A program made the position numbers and the translations under genes. A DNA stretch of 64,000 bases from Desarmillaria ectypa (Eukaryota > Basidiomycota > Agaricomycetes > Agaricales > Physalacriaceae). The notes beneath the pieces were generated by a model. It saw only the letters and a list, made by a program, of their open reading frames with translations. It was not told the origin of the DNA and searched no databases. Within the stretch, counting starts at the first letter, position 1. Each line of letters begins with the position of its first letter. Location: the NCBI GenBank assembly GCA_030407005.1, contig JAUDYN010000011.1:1230501-1294500 (forward strand), written 5' to 3'. This document shows positions 27,109 to 41,004 of the stretch, piece after piece.

Positions 27109-27419
27109 GTCGATGTAGTTTACGTTGAGCCGTGTTTGACCAAATCCTGACAACCAAACTTTTTCACTGCCACCGATCCCAACTCGATCGCTGTATATGA
27201 CCGGAAATTCATTTCAAAGTTCAATAGCATCGCTGTCATCGGTGCTTTCCGTAGTCAGTCTCGTTGACAACAAGCTCGAGAAATACGAGGAGCAATGGTG
27301 ATGCGACTCAAAACAATTTTACCGAGAGCGGTTAGGAAGTAAGCCGGCGATTGCGTATTCCCGTCTTCAGGTTGTATTTCGGGCCGTGGCTGTGTAGCTC
27401 TTTCTTATCAGCAACGATC
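27109..27419. promoter_or_regulatory. Duplicate divergent promoter region
   Basis: Identical to 6,467-6,777 in reverse. It would drive the truncated methyltransferase (minus strand) and the second NIF3-like gene (plus strand). Confidence 0.5.
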
Positions 27420-27867
27420 ATGGCAGCCAAATTCAAACTCATTTTTTTTGGCCCTTCGCCACGTACACAAGCCATTCTTCAACATCTCTTTCTGAAATTT
27501 CCACGAGAACTCGGTAACATCGGGGTATTTGATCAGTGCGCGTTCATCATCCGTGGCACAGGTCAATCAACTCTTCCGCCTCTCAAATGACTTTGCACTG
27601 AACATCTTGTGAGAACAGGTCAGTTTAGGCTGACGCCCAATTCCAATCCGAGTTTGGGCCCGGTTGGACAGCTGGAACGTGTTGAAGAGGATAGAATCGA
27701 AATCGTGGTCAATGACGGAAGTAAGGAAACAGTCAGTAAAGTGATACAGGAATTGAAGAAGGCTAGTGATAGAGGCCACGAGTTAATAACTTCTTAAATA
27801 ATCTCATTCACAGGTCCATCCTTACGGTCAAGTTGCATATGATGTTTATAGGATGGAGGATTTCTAA
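27420..27867 (+). CDS. Small NIF3-like protein (second copy)
   Basis: Exact reverse-complement copy of the gene at 6,019-6,466. Exons are 27,420-27,561, 27,619-27,761 and 27,814-27,867, encoding 112 residues. It is complete, so dosage of this protein should be doubled if both copies are expressed. The second intron again needs a GC donor. Confidence 0.7.
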
Positions 27868-28632
27868 TCTCGAAACTGTGGCTAATAGTCAGTGTAAATG
27901 TATGCCAGTGTAAATGTAACTGTATATTTTTCCCACACGGGTCGCCGATTGATGTCAGTAATTTTTCGATCGTCGTCTGCGGGTTACATATCAGCGTGCA
28001 AGGAGTCTGATTTACAAGTTCAAAGTATCCTAAGCGTAGCTGTTGGTTGCATCCCAGAGATGCACACAATGGGACGTGATGCATCATAGAAAGGATACAG
28101 CGCATTGTTTTACCTTCTCTCGATGTTTCCTAATGCCATTTTCGTCATAAAATAAATGTTAGAGTAAGTCAAACTACCATGCTGGATCGAGAAACCAACA
28201 TGCGCACTATCACTGGATGCTGGTATCAATTACTGCCGGGTAAAGCTAAACCGCGGCAGAAACACGGGAGATACCGAATATGGTTTCGAGTCTATATTGT
28301 AAGGGGTAGTATATCTCACGATCTTCTTCAACATCAAACATTGAGGTGCGAGAAAATATCTGTGGCAAACTGTCTTCAAGTTTACGTCCATCGAATAGGC
28401 CCGTGGCTTGGATCTGGATGACGCTTCCTTCCACAATCCTGGGGTTTCATACTAAGACTGAAATCTCTAGAATCTGGCTTGCAGCAAATTCTAGAATAGC
28501 GATTCTGCGTCTTCTGAATCTGTCTTCATATGTCTATCTATATGAAGGAATTCCACGTGACATTTATAAATTGAGGCTTTCTAACATGTTTGGATTTCGG
28601 CATAAATACAGCCTATAAGTTAGTTCTACTGC

Positions 28633-31394
<2,762 letters not shown>

Positions 31395-31787
31395 GGTGAG
31401 CTCAGTAGAACGAAGACCGGGAATACTCTTCTGCCCAAGACGTTTTCAAGTCCTTATCTATCTGTAAAAATGCGGGAATGCCCCAGATATAGCATGGAAT
31501 GCTTGACCGTCGCAGCCTGTCAGTGATTTTTTGATGGATACTGCAAAGGATTATTTACATCAATCTGCTAATATTGCTGGAAGTTGAATCGTTAAAAATC
31601 AAGGATCCACCTAACGTCTTCGTACATAGGTAGATTCGTGCCAGAATAGCAATCTCATCCCCCTAAAATAAAGTCCTAAGAATCAGATCCAATGAAACGC
31701 GACCTGAAAATTTCGCTCCCAATACTTTCTAGACTGAAAAACTGTTACCTGGTATCCAATCAATAGCCGGCGCTGTGGACTTGAGGT

Positions 31788-31994
31788 TGTTGAAGAAAGC
31801 AATTCTGAGCACTTGCGAGAATGCCCTCAAAGTTTCGGCATTAGTCAGTGGCATAAACTTTGAAGCACAAAAGCAGACATATTTAGTAGTTTATATTAGA
31901 TTCTAGAAGTACACAAAATGTATTTAAGTAGAGCGTCTCTCGCTCAAGGGACTTAGTTAATTCTCATTTTTCTACACATCCTCTACTGCTTACA
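31788..31994 (+). mobile_element. Copia-like LTR, 207 bp
   Basis: It begins TGTTGAAGAAAGC and ends CTGCTTACA, and contains GTATTTAAGTAG followed by a small hairpin (GAGCG...CGCTC). Length and layout match the solo LTR at 12,510-12,716. It abuts the outer limit of inverted-repeat homology exactly and is followed by a primer-binding-site-like sequence, so it is probably the 5' LTR of a truncated element. Confidence 0.65.
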
Positions 31995-31997
31995 ATA

Positions 31998-32009
31998 GGT
32001 TATGGGCCC
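31998..32009 (+). promoter_or_regulatory. Primer binding site-like sequence
   Basis: GGTTATGGGCCC lies 3 nt after the LTR end. It differs by one base from the initiator-tRNA anticodon-region complement used as primer site by copia-type elements. About 220 bp of internal sequence follows before the next LTR insertion, with no coding remnant seen. Confidence 0.5.
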
Positions 32010-32229
32010 TGGCCCTAATGAAATACCTATTTGATTACCTACCACTACACATACACCCTATTTACATAAGTGCCAACTTCGAACACATAGTGACTTACCA
32101 TACACAGTATAATGTCCAAGCCAATCATCTTGAATTCAGCTAACTGAGGGGCAAGTGTAGCCAAGAAACAGCCCCCCCTCCCCCCAGCATGCATGGTGAG
32201 GAGGACCCAGGTAGATTGCATTGTATATG

Positions 32230-32477
32230 TGTTGTGAAAAACGGGGGATGAATAGATCAGTTCGTTCCCAGTTAGTACATGCGCAGTGTCAGGCCAATAG
32301 TATTGCACTTGGCTGAGCTCTGCAAACGCATGCAGATGTACACTACTGTACCTACTTATATACTAAATGCTAATTTACTAGAATCTTCTACAAGTTGCCT
32401 AATATTTCTCTCTTAATCAGCAAGTTCGGCATGATGCCAGATTGCCATCATCTCGGCTCAACTCTCAAATCCCAACA
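32230..32477 (-). mobile_element. Solo LTR, 248 bp family, copy a
   Basis: On the plus strand it runs TGTTGTGAAAAACGG...AAATCCCAACA, with the perfect 5-bp target duplication ATATG (32,225-32,229 and 32,478-32,482). The promoter-like TATATAAGTAG reads on the minus strand, which sets orientation. The same LTR occurs at 54,010-54,255 and, inverted, at 52,490-52,925. Confidence 0.9.
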
Positions 32478-32552
32478 ATATGAGTCACTAAGATGCTAAT
32501 AGAAAGAAAAAGGAGAGACTGGAAGGAGTGATAAGAGAAGAAATGATTGAGA

Positions 32553-32972
32553 TTAAGATGGATTATGCCAATGTAGTGATTGTCCTGAAAATTTAGTGTC
32601 AGGTACTAGTTTGTGAAGGTGACAGATGAACCAGGATCTTGATGATGATTTCCCAGAGCTATGGGTCCATAAGAAAGGGTGCATAGGGAAGATGTTGTCC
32701 CAGCTCCTCAAGTACCTTTGAAAGAGGTGGACAGGGTTGATAATGTCATCAGGCTTGGTTGGGATGATAATGCAGCTCCCTTCAAATGTCAAATCTGTCT
32801 TATGAGTAGGGATCCAGAAGGCAAATCCTTCAGGGATCCATTCTACTGATGCATGCTGTGAGTACTTGCATGTGCTGCACAGGTTAGAATTGTTGGGCAT
32901 GGCCATCCTCACTAAGGTGTAGAAGTCTGTAAAGAGCATGGTGGCAAAGAGGAGATTGTCATATAAGAGCAT
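32553..32972 (-). pseudogene. Tyrosine recombinase remnant of the DIRS-like element
   Basis: A 139-codon open stretch matches the C-terminal recombinase of fungal DIRS-like elements in texture: LLFATMLFTDFYTLVRM, then SVEWIPEGFAFWIPTHKTD, FEGSCIIIP, HLFQRYLRSWD, LFPMHP-like and SRSWFICHLHK. The conserved Arg of the first catalytic box appears as LVRM. Later catalytic His and Tyr positions fall in disrupted sequence. No LTR-type integrase was seen here. Confidence 0.65.
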
Positions 32973-33379
32973 AGCAGGTAACTCTGCTTGTGCGAGGTGA
33001 AGATGTTCCTGAAATAGTGGCTGTTTTTGATGAATGGGCTTGCTTCAAAGATGCATACATTTCTTCAGTGTTCACTTCATGAGCATCCCATTCCTTATTG
33101 TGTGAACATCAGAAAAGTAAGATTTGAGTTGGCTCACTATTTCTGAGATAGCTGCTAACAGAGTGAGATTCAATATGATGGATATGTACACCATGAAGAA
33201 GCTAAGAGTGTTGGCAGTTGGTTTGATAGGGAAGTTGTGGAGAGTGCAGAATATCAAGTAGGAGTTGAGGGCTGATGAGTATGTTGACTACAATGAAATG
33301 TCAAATGTGAGGCCTAACACAATTGATTAACAATGAATAAGCTTGTCAAAAGACCAGGCACTGTGAGAAGGTTGCTTGG

Positions 33380-35300
33380 CCATACAGGAGATGTGAATCA
33401 TTTTTTTGTCACTCCCAGCATATCTTGAGGGGGTGTATATGATTATATTAAGAGCCAAGGCTTGAGGTTGAGCACTTTATCAAATCTGAAGCAGGAGAGA
33501 GCATTAGCAATGCCATTTTCTGACCCAGGGACATGTAGGACATGAAGATCAATCATGTAGTGCAGCAGATGATTGTATAAGGGAAGGGCTTAAAGTGAGT
33601 TGAATAGATCAACTGTGTTTTGATTGTCTGTGTGAATGATTATACAGAGCTGTTGTATAAGCATAGGATTGGATCTTATAATCTTGCAGAATCAGCATAG
33701 TGCTGAGACAACATATAGAGCTTCTCAAAAGAAGATGGTATTCTTTGGGGCATCACCAGGAATGAGTGTGGCAAAATCTAGCAGCAGCTCAGGTATCTAG
33801 AAGTCTATACTAGCTAAACATACATCACAATAGATAATGAGATTGGTCTGAGTGTACACATCCTAGTCAATCATATCAAAAAGGAACACTCTATCTGATT
33901 TCTTTATATACTTAAGAAATCAAGTAGATCTGCCTTCATTGTATTATTGAGGTACATGGACTTATAGGCTTGATTCTTTCTAGAGATCTTTATATAAATG
34001 TGATATCATGCTAGCTTTAGAAGTGAGAAGACATTGAGTGACCAGTTGATCCACCCTGCCAACTAGTTCCACTCCTGTAGAGTGCAATGTCTGAATGGTG
34101 AGTTAATGAAATCACATACTACAGCAATAAGCTCAGCCTTAGAGTCAGCTGATAGTGTGATCATCATAGTATTAATATCAATTAGAAATTCAATGATTAT
34201 CAGGATTGTCCCCCATACCTATTTTCTGTCCTTGTGAGGGGTGCTTAGATCATCTAGAAGTCAAAGGAAATTTTCTTACTTTATGAAAGGAAGATGGTCA
34301 TAAGAATTATACTGAGTAAGCTGTTCTTCTATCTTCCATCCATATATATCATTTATATAGCAAAAGATGTTGAGCAGAAGCTTAATATAAATGGTGATCC
34401 ATATGACTAGGCCCATTACTGATGCTCAGTTTCTAGGTGATCTGCAACTGCTGAATGAACTTTTCCAGTCCATATTGCACCATAAGTTATCTCTGTCAAT
34501 GCCTCTATTGATCTCATCATACATCAGTATATTTGTAGTTATTGCTTGCTTAATCTGCCATAATAGATATATAGGTAGGTGGTGAAAGATCTTGCTTATG
34601 TCTGACTTCCAGAGAACAAGTCAAACATCACCATGAATATGACAAAAGTGTAGGAGTGAGGGCAGAAATTGATGTAGAGTGTCCATATGAGGTCTGTGAG
34701 TGCTATCTTTGTCTATTATACTATTCTGACTGAAGGTTCCACAGCTCTAGTGTGAGATAAGCCTAAGATCATCTGAATGTGGCTTTAGTATTATAATCAC
34801 AGGTGTGCTGTACATTCCTGGTAAGAGATTAGGACCAAAGATAGGAGAGAATTTTTTCTTTTCAATTTCCAAGTCTCACTGACTGGTCAAGAAGTCTTGT
34901 TCTCTCACTGATAGAGGAGATGCTCAAGAGTTATCTCAAGTGACTAGGTATCTGGAGTCATGTCAGATGTTTGCCCATAGCCAGAACCCTTTACACAAGG
35001 CAGTCATAACTGAGTTGATGAATGGAGTGTTTGGATAAGATGTTAGGAGGGATGCAAGATAGTCAATGTTGATTGGTGTAGTTATATTGAACAGGTGAGG
35101 GTTCACTTTGATTGTATGCAGTGCTATAAGGTTCTGAAGCTCATATTCAGATGAATATGATAGAGGATCATCTATTTCTGTACAGTGTGCTATTCAGCTT
35201 TCAAACCATGTAGGATCCCACTAAGTATATCCTCTTATGAAGCAAGATAAATAGCTGATATAATCTTTGCATGAAATATCCACTAATTCTATCTTGTTGT
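33380..35300 (-). pseudogene. Reverse transcriptase and RNase H remnants of the DIRS-like element
   Basis: Translating the minus strand in shifting frames gives RT blocks (KPHSDDLRLISH and LVLWKSDISKIFHHLP near 34,800-34,570), a thumb-like block (EWNQLAGWINWSLNVF near 34,080), and an RNase H tail (DNQNTVDLF then LHVLHVPGSENGIANALS near 33,620-33,500, and PPQDMLG near 33,430). Many stops are present. The segments occur in the correct order, which is the main support. Confidence 0.65.
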
Positions 35301-35735
35301 AGTCACACCAACTTATGGCTGATTCTTCCAGACTCTCTTCTCATAGTGCTATTCAGTTAATATTTGCATTGGCAGTCTCTATAAAGTGTGATATGTCAGT
35401 TCACCTAGCAGTTAGCTCAGATTGATTTTTTTGCACACTTTGAGCATGACTGCTTTAGGTGTTTGGTTGACTTCCATACAATGCATATATGTTTGTAGTG
35501 ACAGGTGTCTGAGTTACATCTCCCAGCATTCCAATTCTTATAGATCTCCTCATCATTGTGTCAACACTTTCTCAGACTACTCTCTTCAGTGCCTGCAGAT
35601 GGTGTTGCATAGGCAGTGCCTCCAGTCTTGAGATGTTAGAATTTCTTGTTAGATCTATGGTCCACATGATCTGCAGACACACATAGTCCTAAGGGCTGTC
35701 TCATATTCAGACAATCATCCTAAGGTTATGTTTAT

Positions 35736-36151
35736 TGTTACAATTTTTCTGTTATCTTATCTTATCTGAGTCATATCTATGACTCATCCATCTAATCAAC
35801 CATTGTTTCCAACTCATATTAACACACTCACCGACCACTATCCTTATTCTCATCAACTATCACCTCAGACTCCTTCTATTGGATCATGATCCTTCTGGAC
35901 CATTCTACTTTGACACTGTTTCAGCATAGACTGAATCATTTCATCTAAATATAACTGCCATACTTACAGTATATAAGTAGAGTAAAACCCACTGTTGTAC
36001 TCTATCTTTTGACTAAATTACACTCATATACCTCTTACTCACATACACTAAAGACTGAGCTTAAACCTCTAACTGGGTGATTGTTCGAACACGTAACAGC
36101 CCAAGAGATCAGCTTATGTCCCAAGTCACATGCTTAAGCAGGGCTGTAACA
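35736..36151 (+). repeat. LTR of dead gypsy relative, copy 1 (416 bp)
   Basis: It starts TGTTACAATTTTTC and ends GGGCTGTAACA, and is alignable along its whole length with the 424-bp LTR at 40,522 but much diverged and CpG-poor. It has TATATAAGTAG near 35,972. Its ATCTTTTGACTAA (36,004-36,016) is complementary to the bases immediately after the LTR (36,152-36,164), the same self-priming layout as the young element. Confidence 0.85.
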
Positions 36152-36209
36152 TTAGTCAAAAGATTCACTCCTACTTCTAAATGCTAGCTGTAAAAAAGCA
36201 TTCTCTTAT

Positions 36210-37746
36210 GACCAATGAAGAGAACCCACAAAACCCCAGAACCATCTCTCTTGGCATCGCAATTGGTGGTGCCATTCTTTTAACCTTTTTTATGGTCCTC
36301 AATTTATGAGGAAGAAATCTGTATCCTTCTTCACCAAAGGTGAACCTAATGACTCCAACTCTCATCCTGACTATGTTGTTCCCCAGAGACTATCCCCTGC
36401 CCGATTGGGTGAATGAGAGGCGATACCTCTCAGTCATTCCTGAGCATAATTTGCCATTGCCTCCTCCTCCAAGGAGTCAATTAATGAGAGAACCTCTGCC
36501 ACCGGTCCCTCCTGGAACCCAATTGAGGAGGCCCTGACTGCAGGGCTGTCCTCTGTCAATGAGCACAATGCTCAGGCCATCTTTCTCCATTACAGAATGG
36601 AATGACCCACCCCCTCCATCACCAAGGAATATGCGTGGCACATATGGGCTGAGGAGAATGTCCTGCCCCCCTACCCTAGGCCCCCACACCCCTGCCCCAT
36701 CCATCCCCCTACCCCCACCCTTCTTTTGTACTCTCAGTGAATACCCCCCCAACCACAATCCTCCTCCTCCTTTGATGAGTCCTATCACAGACCCCAAAAC
36801 CCTGACAATCCTGCCATGGATTGAGACCACCTCTACGGGCCCTGGGTCTGTAGAGAAAACTGGCCCCGGGGAGGGACCAACTCCATCTCTTCTCTCCCAA
36901 TCATCAAAATCTCTGACAAGTCTGATAGGGAATTTGACGCCCCATGCCCACCCCCTCTCACTACCACCAACAGTCCCTTTAACCCAAATAGGGGGGACTA
37001 TACCTGGCCCAAACTCTCCGAGTTTGACAGGGGTCTATTTGACCCCTTCAGGTCCGCTGCCTGGGACATTCGACGTCAGAATGTGGAGGCGAGAAGTCTC
37101 TGGGATGAGCCCAGAATAAGCATGGATGAGTGGCTTGCCCATAACTGGGGAGACCCCATTCGGGGTCCTAACCCTGATGCCACACTCCATGCCTGAATAT
37201 AGGCAAACTGAGAATGTTGGTTATTCCCCGCCACAGTCAGGGATATACTACCAGGGCTTTGAGCCTGAGATGAGGATGAGCAGAGAGAGCTGAAATGCTC
37301 CCTACAACACTTATGGGTATTGGAGATCCAATGAGAGGAATAGATGGGGGCAAGGGCCCCAATACAATATGTTTACCTATGACACAGGATACTATGGCAG
37401 GCTGGGATATCACCAGCCCCAATATAAAACAATTCCAGATTATCCCCCAGACACTCCAGTTGCAAGACCAAGACCCCTGCCTGACTCACTGCCATACAGT
37501 CAGGCATAACAACAAGGCTACCATCTCTACCAGGGTGGCAGTCTTCTCTTTGCAGGCATGGGAGAAGATATAGAAGCTGAAAATATCCCTGCAGAAACCA
37601 CCACTGCAGGGGCATCAAGAATTCTAGCAATGGCAGAAGAAATTTGGCAGCAGACAAAAACTGCACTGGCTGAAAAGGAGAAGTGCATCATGGAGATGCG
37701 TGAAGAGCTCAAAAGGGAGGAGTCTGCCATGAGGATGATGGCGGTA
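36210..37746 (+). pseudogene. Dead gypsy relative copy 1: ORF0 and gag remnant
   Basis: Homologous to 41,005-42,610 of the young element. Frame A starts MTNEENPQNPRT and keeps the membrane segment (SLGIAIGGAILL), and further on DYTWPKLSEFDRGLF and SLWDEPRISMDEWL. Frame B starts MLFPRDYPLPDW and keeps EWNDPPPP, YNMFTYDTGYYG and PDYPPDTPVA. Both frames are thus recognisable over the same DNA. It is broken by indels and cut at 37,746 by repeat unit X. Confidence 0.75.
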
Positions 37747-39094
37747 ATGTACTTGGTAACTGCAAGTGACAAAAGAATTAGGGAATGGCAATGAACACCA
37801 ATCACACTAAACCTCTTACTACTCTACACTTAATCACCAATATTGAATTTGGGTGGTTTCAAGTATGATGGAAGCACTCTGCAGACTTCAATAATCAAGT
37901 ACAATTGTCTTAAAGACATTTTATTCGTTACTAGTGAGTTTATACAAAGTACTACTCATACTAGTGGGGTGGGTAAGACACAATTGGATAAGAGTGACTT
38001 GGTTTGAGCTACTGCGCTTGTTCTGACTGAAACTGCTTCAGACTGGTGGCACTCTTGGCCCTATACTGCTTCCTACAAGTGATAAACACTTGACCAGTCG
38101 CACTCTTGGCTGACTAGTGGCACTCTTGGCCTAAGAATAAACTATAACTCTGAGAAATTTGCTTGAACTAACTTCAAAACACTCCGGACCTTTGCAGGAC
38201 ACAACAGTGACTCTAATGGACTTCAATTCAATGCAATTCTATAGGTGACTTAGCAACTATTAATCACTTCATCGAGGTTAAGCATAAAAGCCTTTAATTG
38301 GGGACACCAGTTACTACCAGTGAGGGCTCAACTGCAGGGATGGCTTGCCTGGTCTGCACGAGCACCCATCCCACTACTTATATACTACTGAGGCAGAACT
38401 ATAAATATCATCTGGGTATAGGGTATATTGGTAAGGATTTCTTGGCTAGTCACGAATAATGGTGAATAATCACACAATAGTTGGTCTAGTCTGTTTTCTT
38501 TTCAAATATTCAGTCTAGAGACTCCACAGTTGGTCTTTCCCTTGGCCCAACTACCTGCCCTAGTAATGTGGTTATATAAATATCTGGATATTGGTACCTG
38601 TAATAGCTATCCAATCATGATCGAGGGTGCAGTCTGGCTCCACTAGCATCGATTATAAGAGATCTATATTGAAATAGTCGGATCTGGGCTCAAGATTAAT
38701 CCATTCCTAATTTATTTCTAAGTCCTGTTTCAAGATTGCCATGTGACTAGTTATCCTGACTTAGGCATTTATGCCCAGTCTGGGCTGCTAGTGACAGAAC
38801 TTCATGAGATCTGTGTACTCTGCTCCTGGTTTTTGTATGCTAGTAGCATCCTTCATTTGCTAGTGGCTGTATTTCACTTAGTCCTGCTAGCATTTGAGTT
38901 ACTAGTCTGGCCGGCTGGTAGATTTAACCCACTAATGGTGTTGCATCTAAGTCCTGGCTCTACCAGTTGCTTACTGCTTTTAACTATCAGCTTGAAGCCT
39001 CAGCTATAATCCTCTATGTATCACTAGTATAGGATAAATGTGCAATAGTATTGTTACAAAATCGTAAAATCTGAGTATGAATGCATAGATGGCA
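37747..39094 (+). repeat. Repeat unit X, left copy (1.35 kb)
   Basis: It is the reverse complement of 39,758-40,521 joined to 49,040-49,608 (coordinates sum to 78,852-78,853 in the inner part), with scattered differences. X starts ATGTACTTGG and ends GATGGCAT. It contains a thrice-repeated TGGCACTCTTGGC-type motif (about 38,047-38,140) and TATATAAATATC near 38,572. It may be the LTR of another element or a DNA element; the termini do not settle it. An 88-codon frame (38,743-39,009) is present in both copies, but nothing suggests it is a real protein. Confidence 0.75.
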
Positions 39095-39757
39095 TAGTAC
39101 TGCATATCTGGTGAGTTTCACTGTGCTAGCTCAGTGGACTTCATGGCAGTGCCAGCACCACCCAGCAAATCCTGCACCTCATCAGGGGCTCAGGATTCAC
39201 TATAGATTATGGTATCAGCTTCTTCTAGAAGTGTGACATACCTGTTTCTTTTTGATTCTTTGTCGGTCTTTGGTCTTGGAGTCTGTGAAGTCATGTGATA
39301 TGTATTGTTCATCATAGGTAATTGTCTAGGTGCATATATATTAGTCCAACCTGCAGAGACCAAGGACTCACCTTTAGAAGACATGGTCGAGCAAGGAGAA
39401 TCGAACCCTTGTTGACCTAATCTTTTGCCTTCTCAATCTTGGTCATAGGTGGCACCACACTGTTAGTGGGCCCTACTGACTGAATATTCTTGAAGTCCTT
39501 TCTCTTAGGACAATCCTTTGCCATATGATCCTTCTTATCATAGTGGAAACATCTGCCTTCTGCCTTTCATTGATCAATCTCCATGGGCTTTCCTGCCCCT
39601 CTGTATGTCATCCACTGACCCATTCTGGCATCCTGACTCACCCCTGTGTTAGTTGTCAGCTTTGGGGCTGAGTAACTTGTCACCCCAGTGGTAGCTTTGC
39701 TACTGGGGTGTTGGGGTGGGAGTCTTTCTTCTGCCCATCTCAGGGCATGCCAGTGAT
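39095..39757 (-). pseudogene. Dead gypsy relative copy 2: end of gag and start of pol
   Basis: On the minus strand this continues the gag that breaks off at 49,609. It has the basic GRCFHYDKKDHMAKDCP zinc-knuckle remnant (first Cys kept, second changed to Tyr), a gag TAG stop at 39,418-39,420, a T-loop-like hairpin (39,386-39,418), then an ATG (39,382-39,384) opening a frame homologous to the young element's 43,765-43,960 (MSSKGESLVSAGW, RYVTLLEEADT). It then decays into X. Confidence 0.75.
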
Positions 39758-40521
39758 ATGTCATCTACACATTCACACCTAGATTTTGCGATTTTGTAAC
39801 AATACTATTGCACATCTATCCTATACTAGTGATACATAGAGGACTATAGCTGAGGCTTCAAGCTGATAGTTAAAAGCAGTAAGTAACTGGTAGAGCCAGG
39901 ACTTAGATGCAACACCATTAGTGGGTTAAATCTACCAGCCGGCCAGACTAGTAACTCAAATGCTAGCAGGACTAAGTGAAATACAGCCACTAGCAAATGA
40001 AGGATGCTACTAGCATACAAAAACCAGGAGCAGAGTACACAGATCTCATGAAGTTCTGTCACTAGCAGCCCAGACTGGGCATAAATGCCTAAGTCAGGAT
40101 AACTAGTCACATGGCAATCTTGAAACAGGACTTAGAAATAAATTAGGAATGGATTAACCTTGAGCCCAGATCTGACTATTTCAATATAGATCTCTTATAA
40201 TTGATGCTAGTGGAGCCAGACTGCACCCTCGATCATGATTGGATACCTATTACAGGTACCAATATCTGGATATTTATATAACCACATTACTAGGGCAGGT
40301 AGTTGGGCCAAGGGTGTGGAAAGACCAACTGTGGAGTCTCTAGACTGAATATTTGAAAAGAAAACAGACTAGACCAACTATTGTGTGATTATTCACCATT
40401 ATTCGTGACTAGCCAAGAAATCCTTACCAATATACCCTATACCCAGATGATATTTATAGTTCTGCCTTAGTAGTATATAAGTAATGGGATGAGTGCTCGT
40501 GCAGACCAGGCAAGCTATCTC
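39758..40521 (-). repeat. Repeat unit X, right copy, first part
   Basis: Inverted copy of 38,331-39,094. It is interrupted at 40,521 by the young gypsy element and resumes at 49,040. The join in the uninterrupted left copy reads through GCAAGCCATCCCTGCAG, which defines the empty target site. Confidence 0.85.
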
Positions 40522-40755
40522 TGTTACGATTTTTCCCTTATCTTATCTTATCCGAGTCATATCCATAACTCATCCATCTAATCTAGTCCAGAAACCGACT
40601 CGTATCCAGATATTCGCCGACGACCACCCTCTTTCTCACCATCTGTCACCCTAGACGATTACCATTGGTTCTATGATCCTCCTGGATCGTCCTACTTCGA
40701 CACCGTTTGTGCATGGACCGTAGCGTTTCATCTAAATATAACGCCGTAGGAATAC

Positions 40756-40763
40756 TATATAAA
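40756..40763 (+). promoter_or_regulatory. TATA box of the gypsy LTR
   Basis: TATATAAA in the 5' LTR, about 30 bp upstream of the self-primer. The same promoter is repeated in the 3' LTR near 48,846-48,853, where it could drive outward transcription into repeat X. Confidence 0.65.
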
Positions 40764-40790
40764 CAGAGTATATTAGACCATTGTACTCTA

Positions 40791-40802
40791 TCTCTTGTTT
40801 TA
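40791..40802 (+). promoter_or_regulatory. Self-primer sequence (predicted RNA 5' end)
   Basis: TCTCTTGTTTTA is perfectly complementary to TAAAACAAGAGA immediately after the LTR (40,946-40,957). In Tf1/sushi-type elements the folded 5' end of the RNA itself primes minus-strand DNA. No tRNA primer site is seen. Confidence 0.7.
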
Positions 40803-40945
40803 ATTAACACTATAAACTCCTTATTCGCACTACACTAAAGACTATTAGCGTAGTTCTCTCGTTTGGGTGATCGTTCGAACGCGTAATGGCCCAGAGAGGA
40901 TCAGCTGACTGGCCCCAAGTCACGTGCCCAAGGCAGTGCCTAACA

Positions 40946-40957
40946 TAAAACAAGAGA
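40946..40957 (+). promoter_or_regulatory. Primer binding site for self-priming
   Basis: TAAAACAAGAGA directly abuts the 5' LTR and pairs over 12 bp with 40,791-40,802. The matching pair is preserved with different bases in the dead copy at 36,004-36,016 and 36,152-36,164. Confidence 0.7.
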
Positions 40958-41004
40958 TTTCTAACCAACTTTTCTTCTATTACGCTAGCCGTATAGAAGA
41001 ACTC

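Larger units (their letters stand above)
32490..35720 (-). mobile_element. Decayed DIRS-like (tyrosine-recombinase) retroelement
   Basis: Minus-strand order: a Cys/His finger-like remnant (about 35,640-35,440), reverse transcriptase, RNase H, then tyrosine recombinase. This is the order of fungal DIRS/Ngaro-type elements. CpG is nearly absent and TG/CA are abundant, with stops throughout, so it is old and inactivated. The 5' and 3' ends were not found: the right side runs into a gypsy LTR at 35,736 and the left into a solo LTR. Confidence 0.75.
40522..40945 (+). repeat. 5' LTR of young gypsy element (424 bp)
   Basis: TGTTACGATTTTTC...GTGCCTAACA. TATATAAA at 40,756-40,763 places a transcription start about 25-30 bp downstream, close to the self-primer sequence. 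It matches the 3' LTR except for a few bases. Confidence 0.95.

Noticed and set aside
36559..37119. A 186-codon proline-rich frame as an independent gene
   Set aside because: It aligns with the gag frame of the young element, so it is a retrotransposon remnant, not a host gene.
38743..39009. 88-codon frame present in both X copies
   Set aside because: Identity follows from the inverted repeat itself. There is no domain, and the frame crosses what looks like promoter/LTR sequence.
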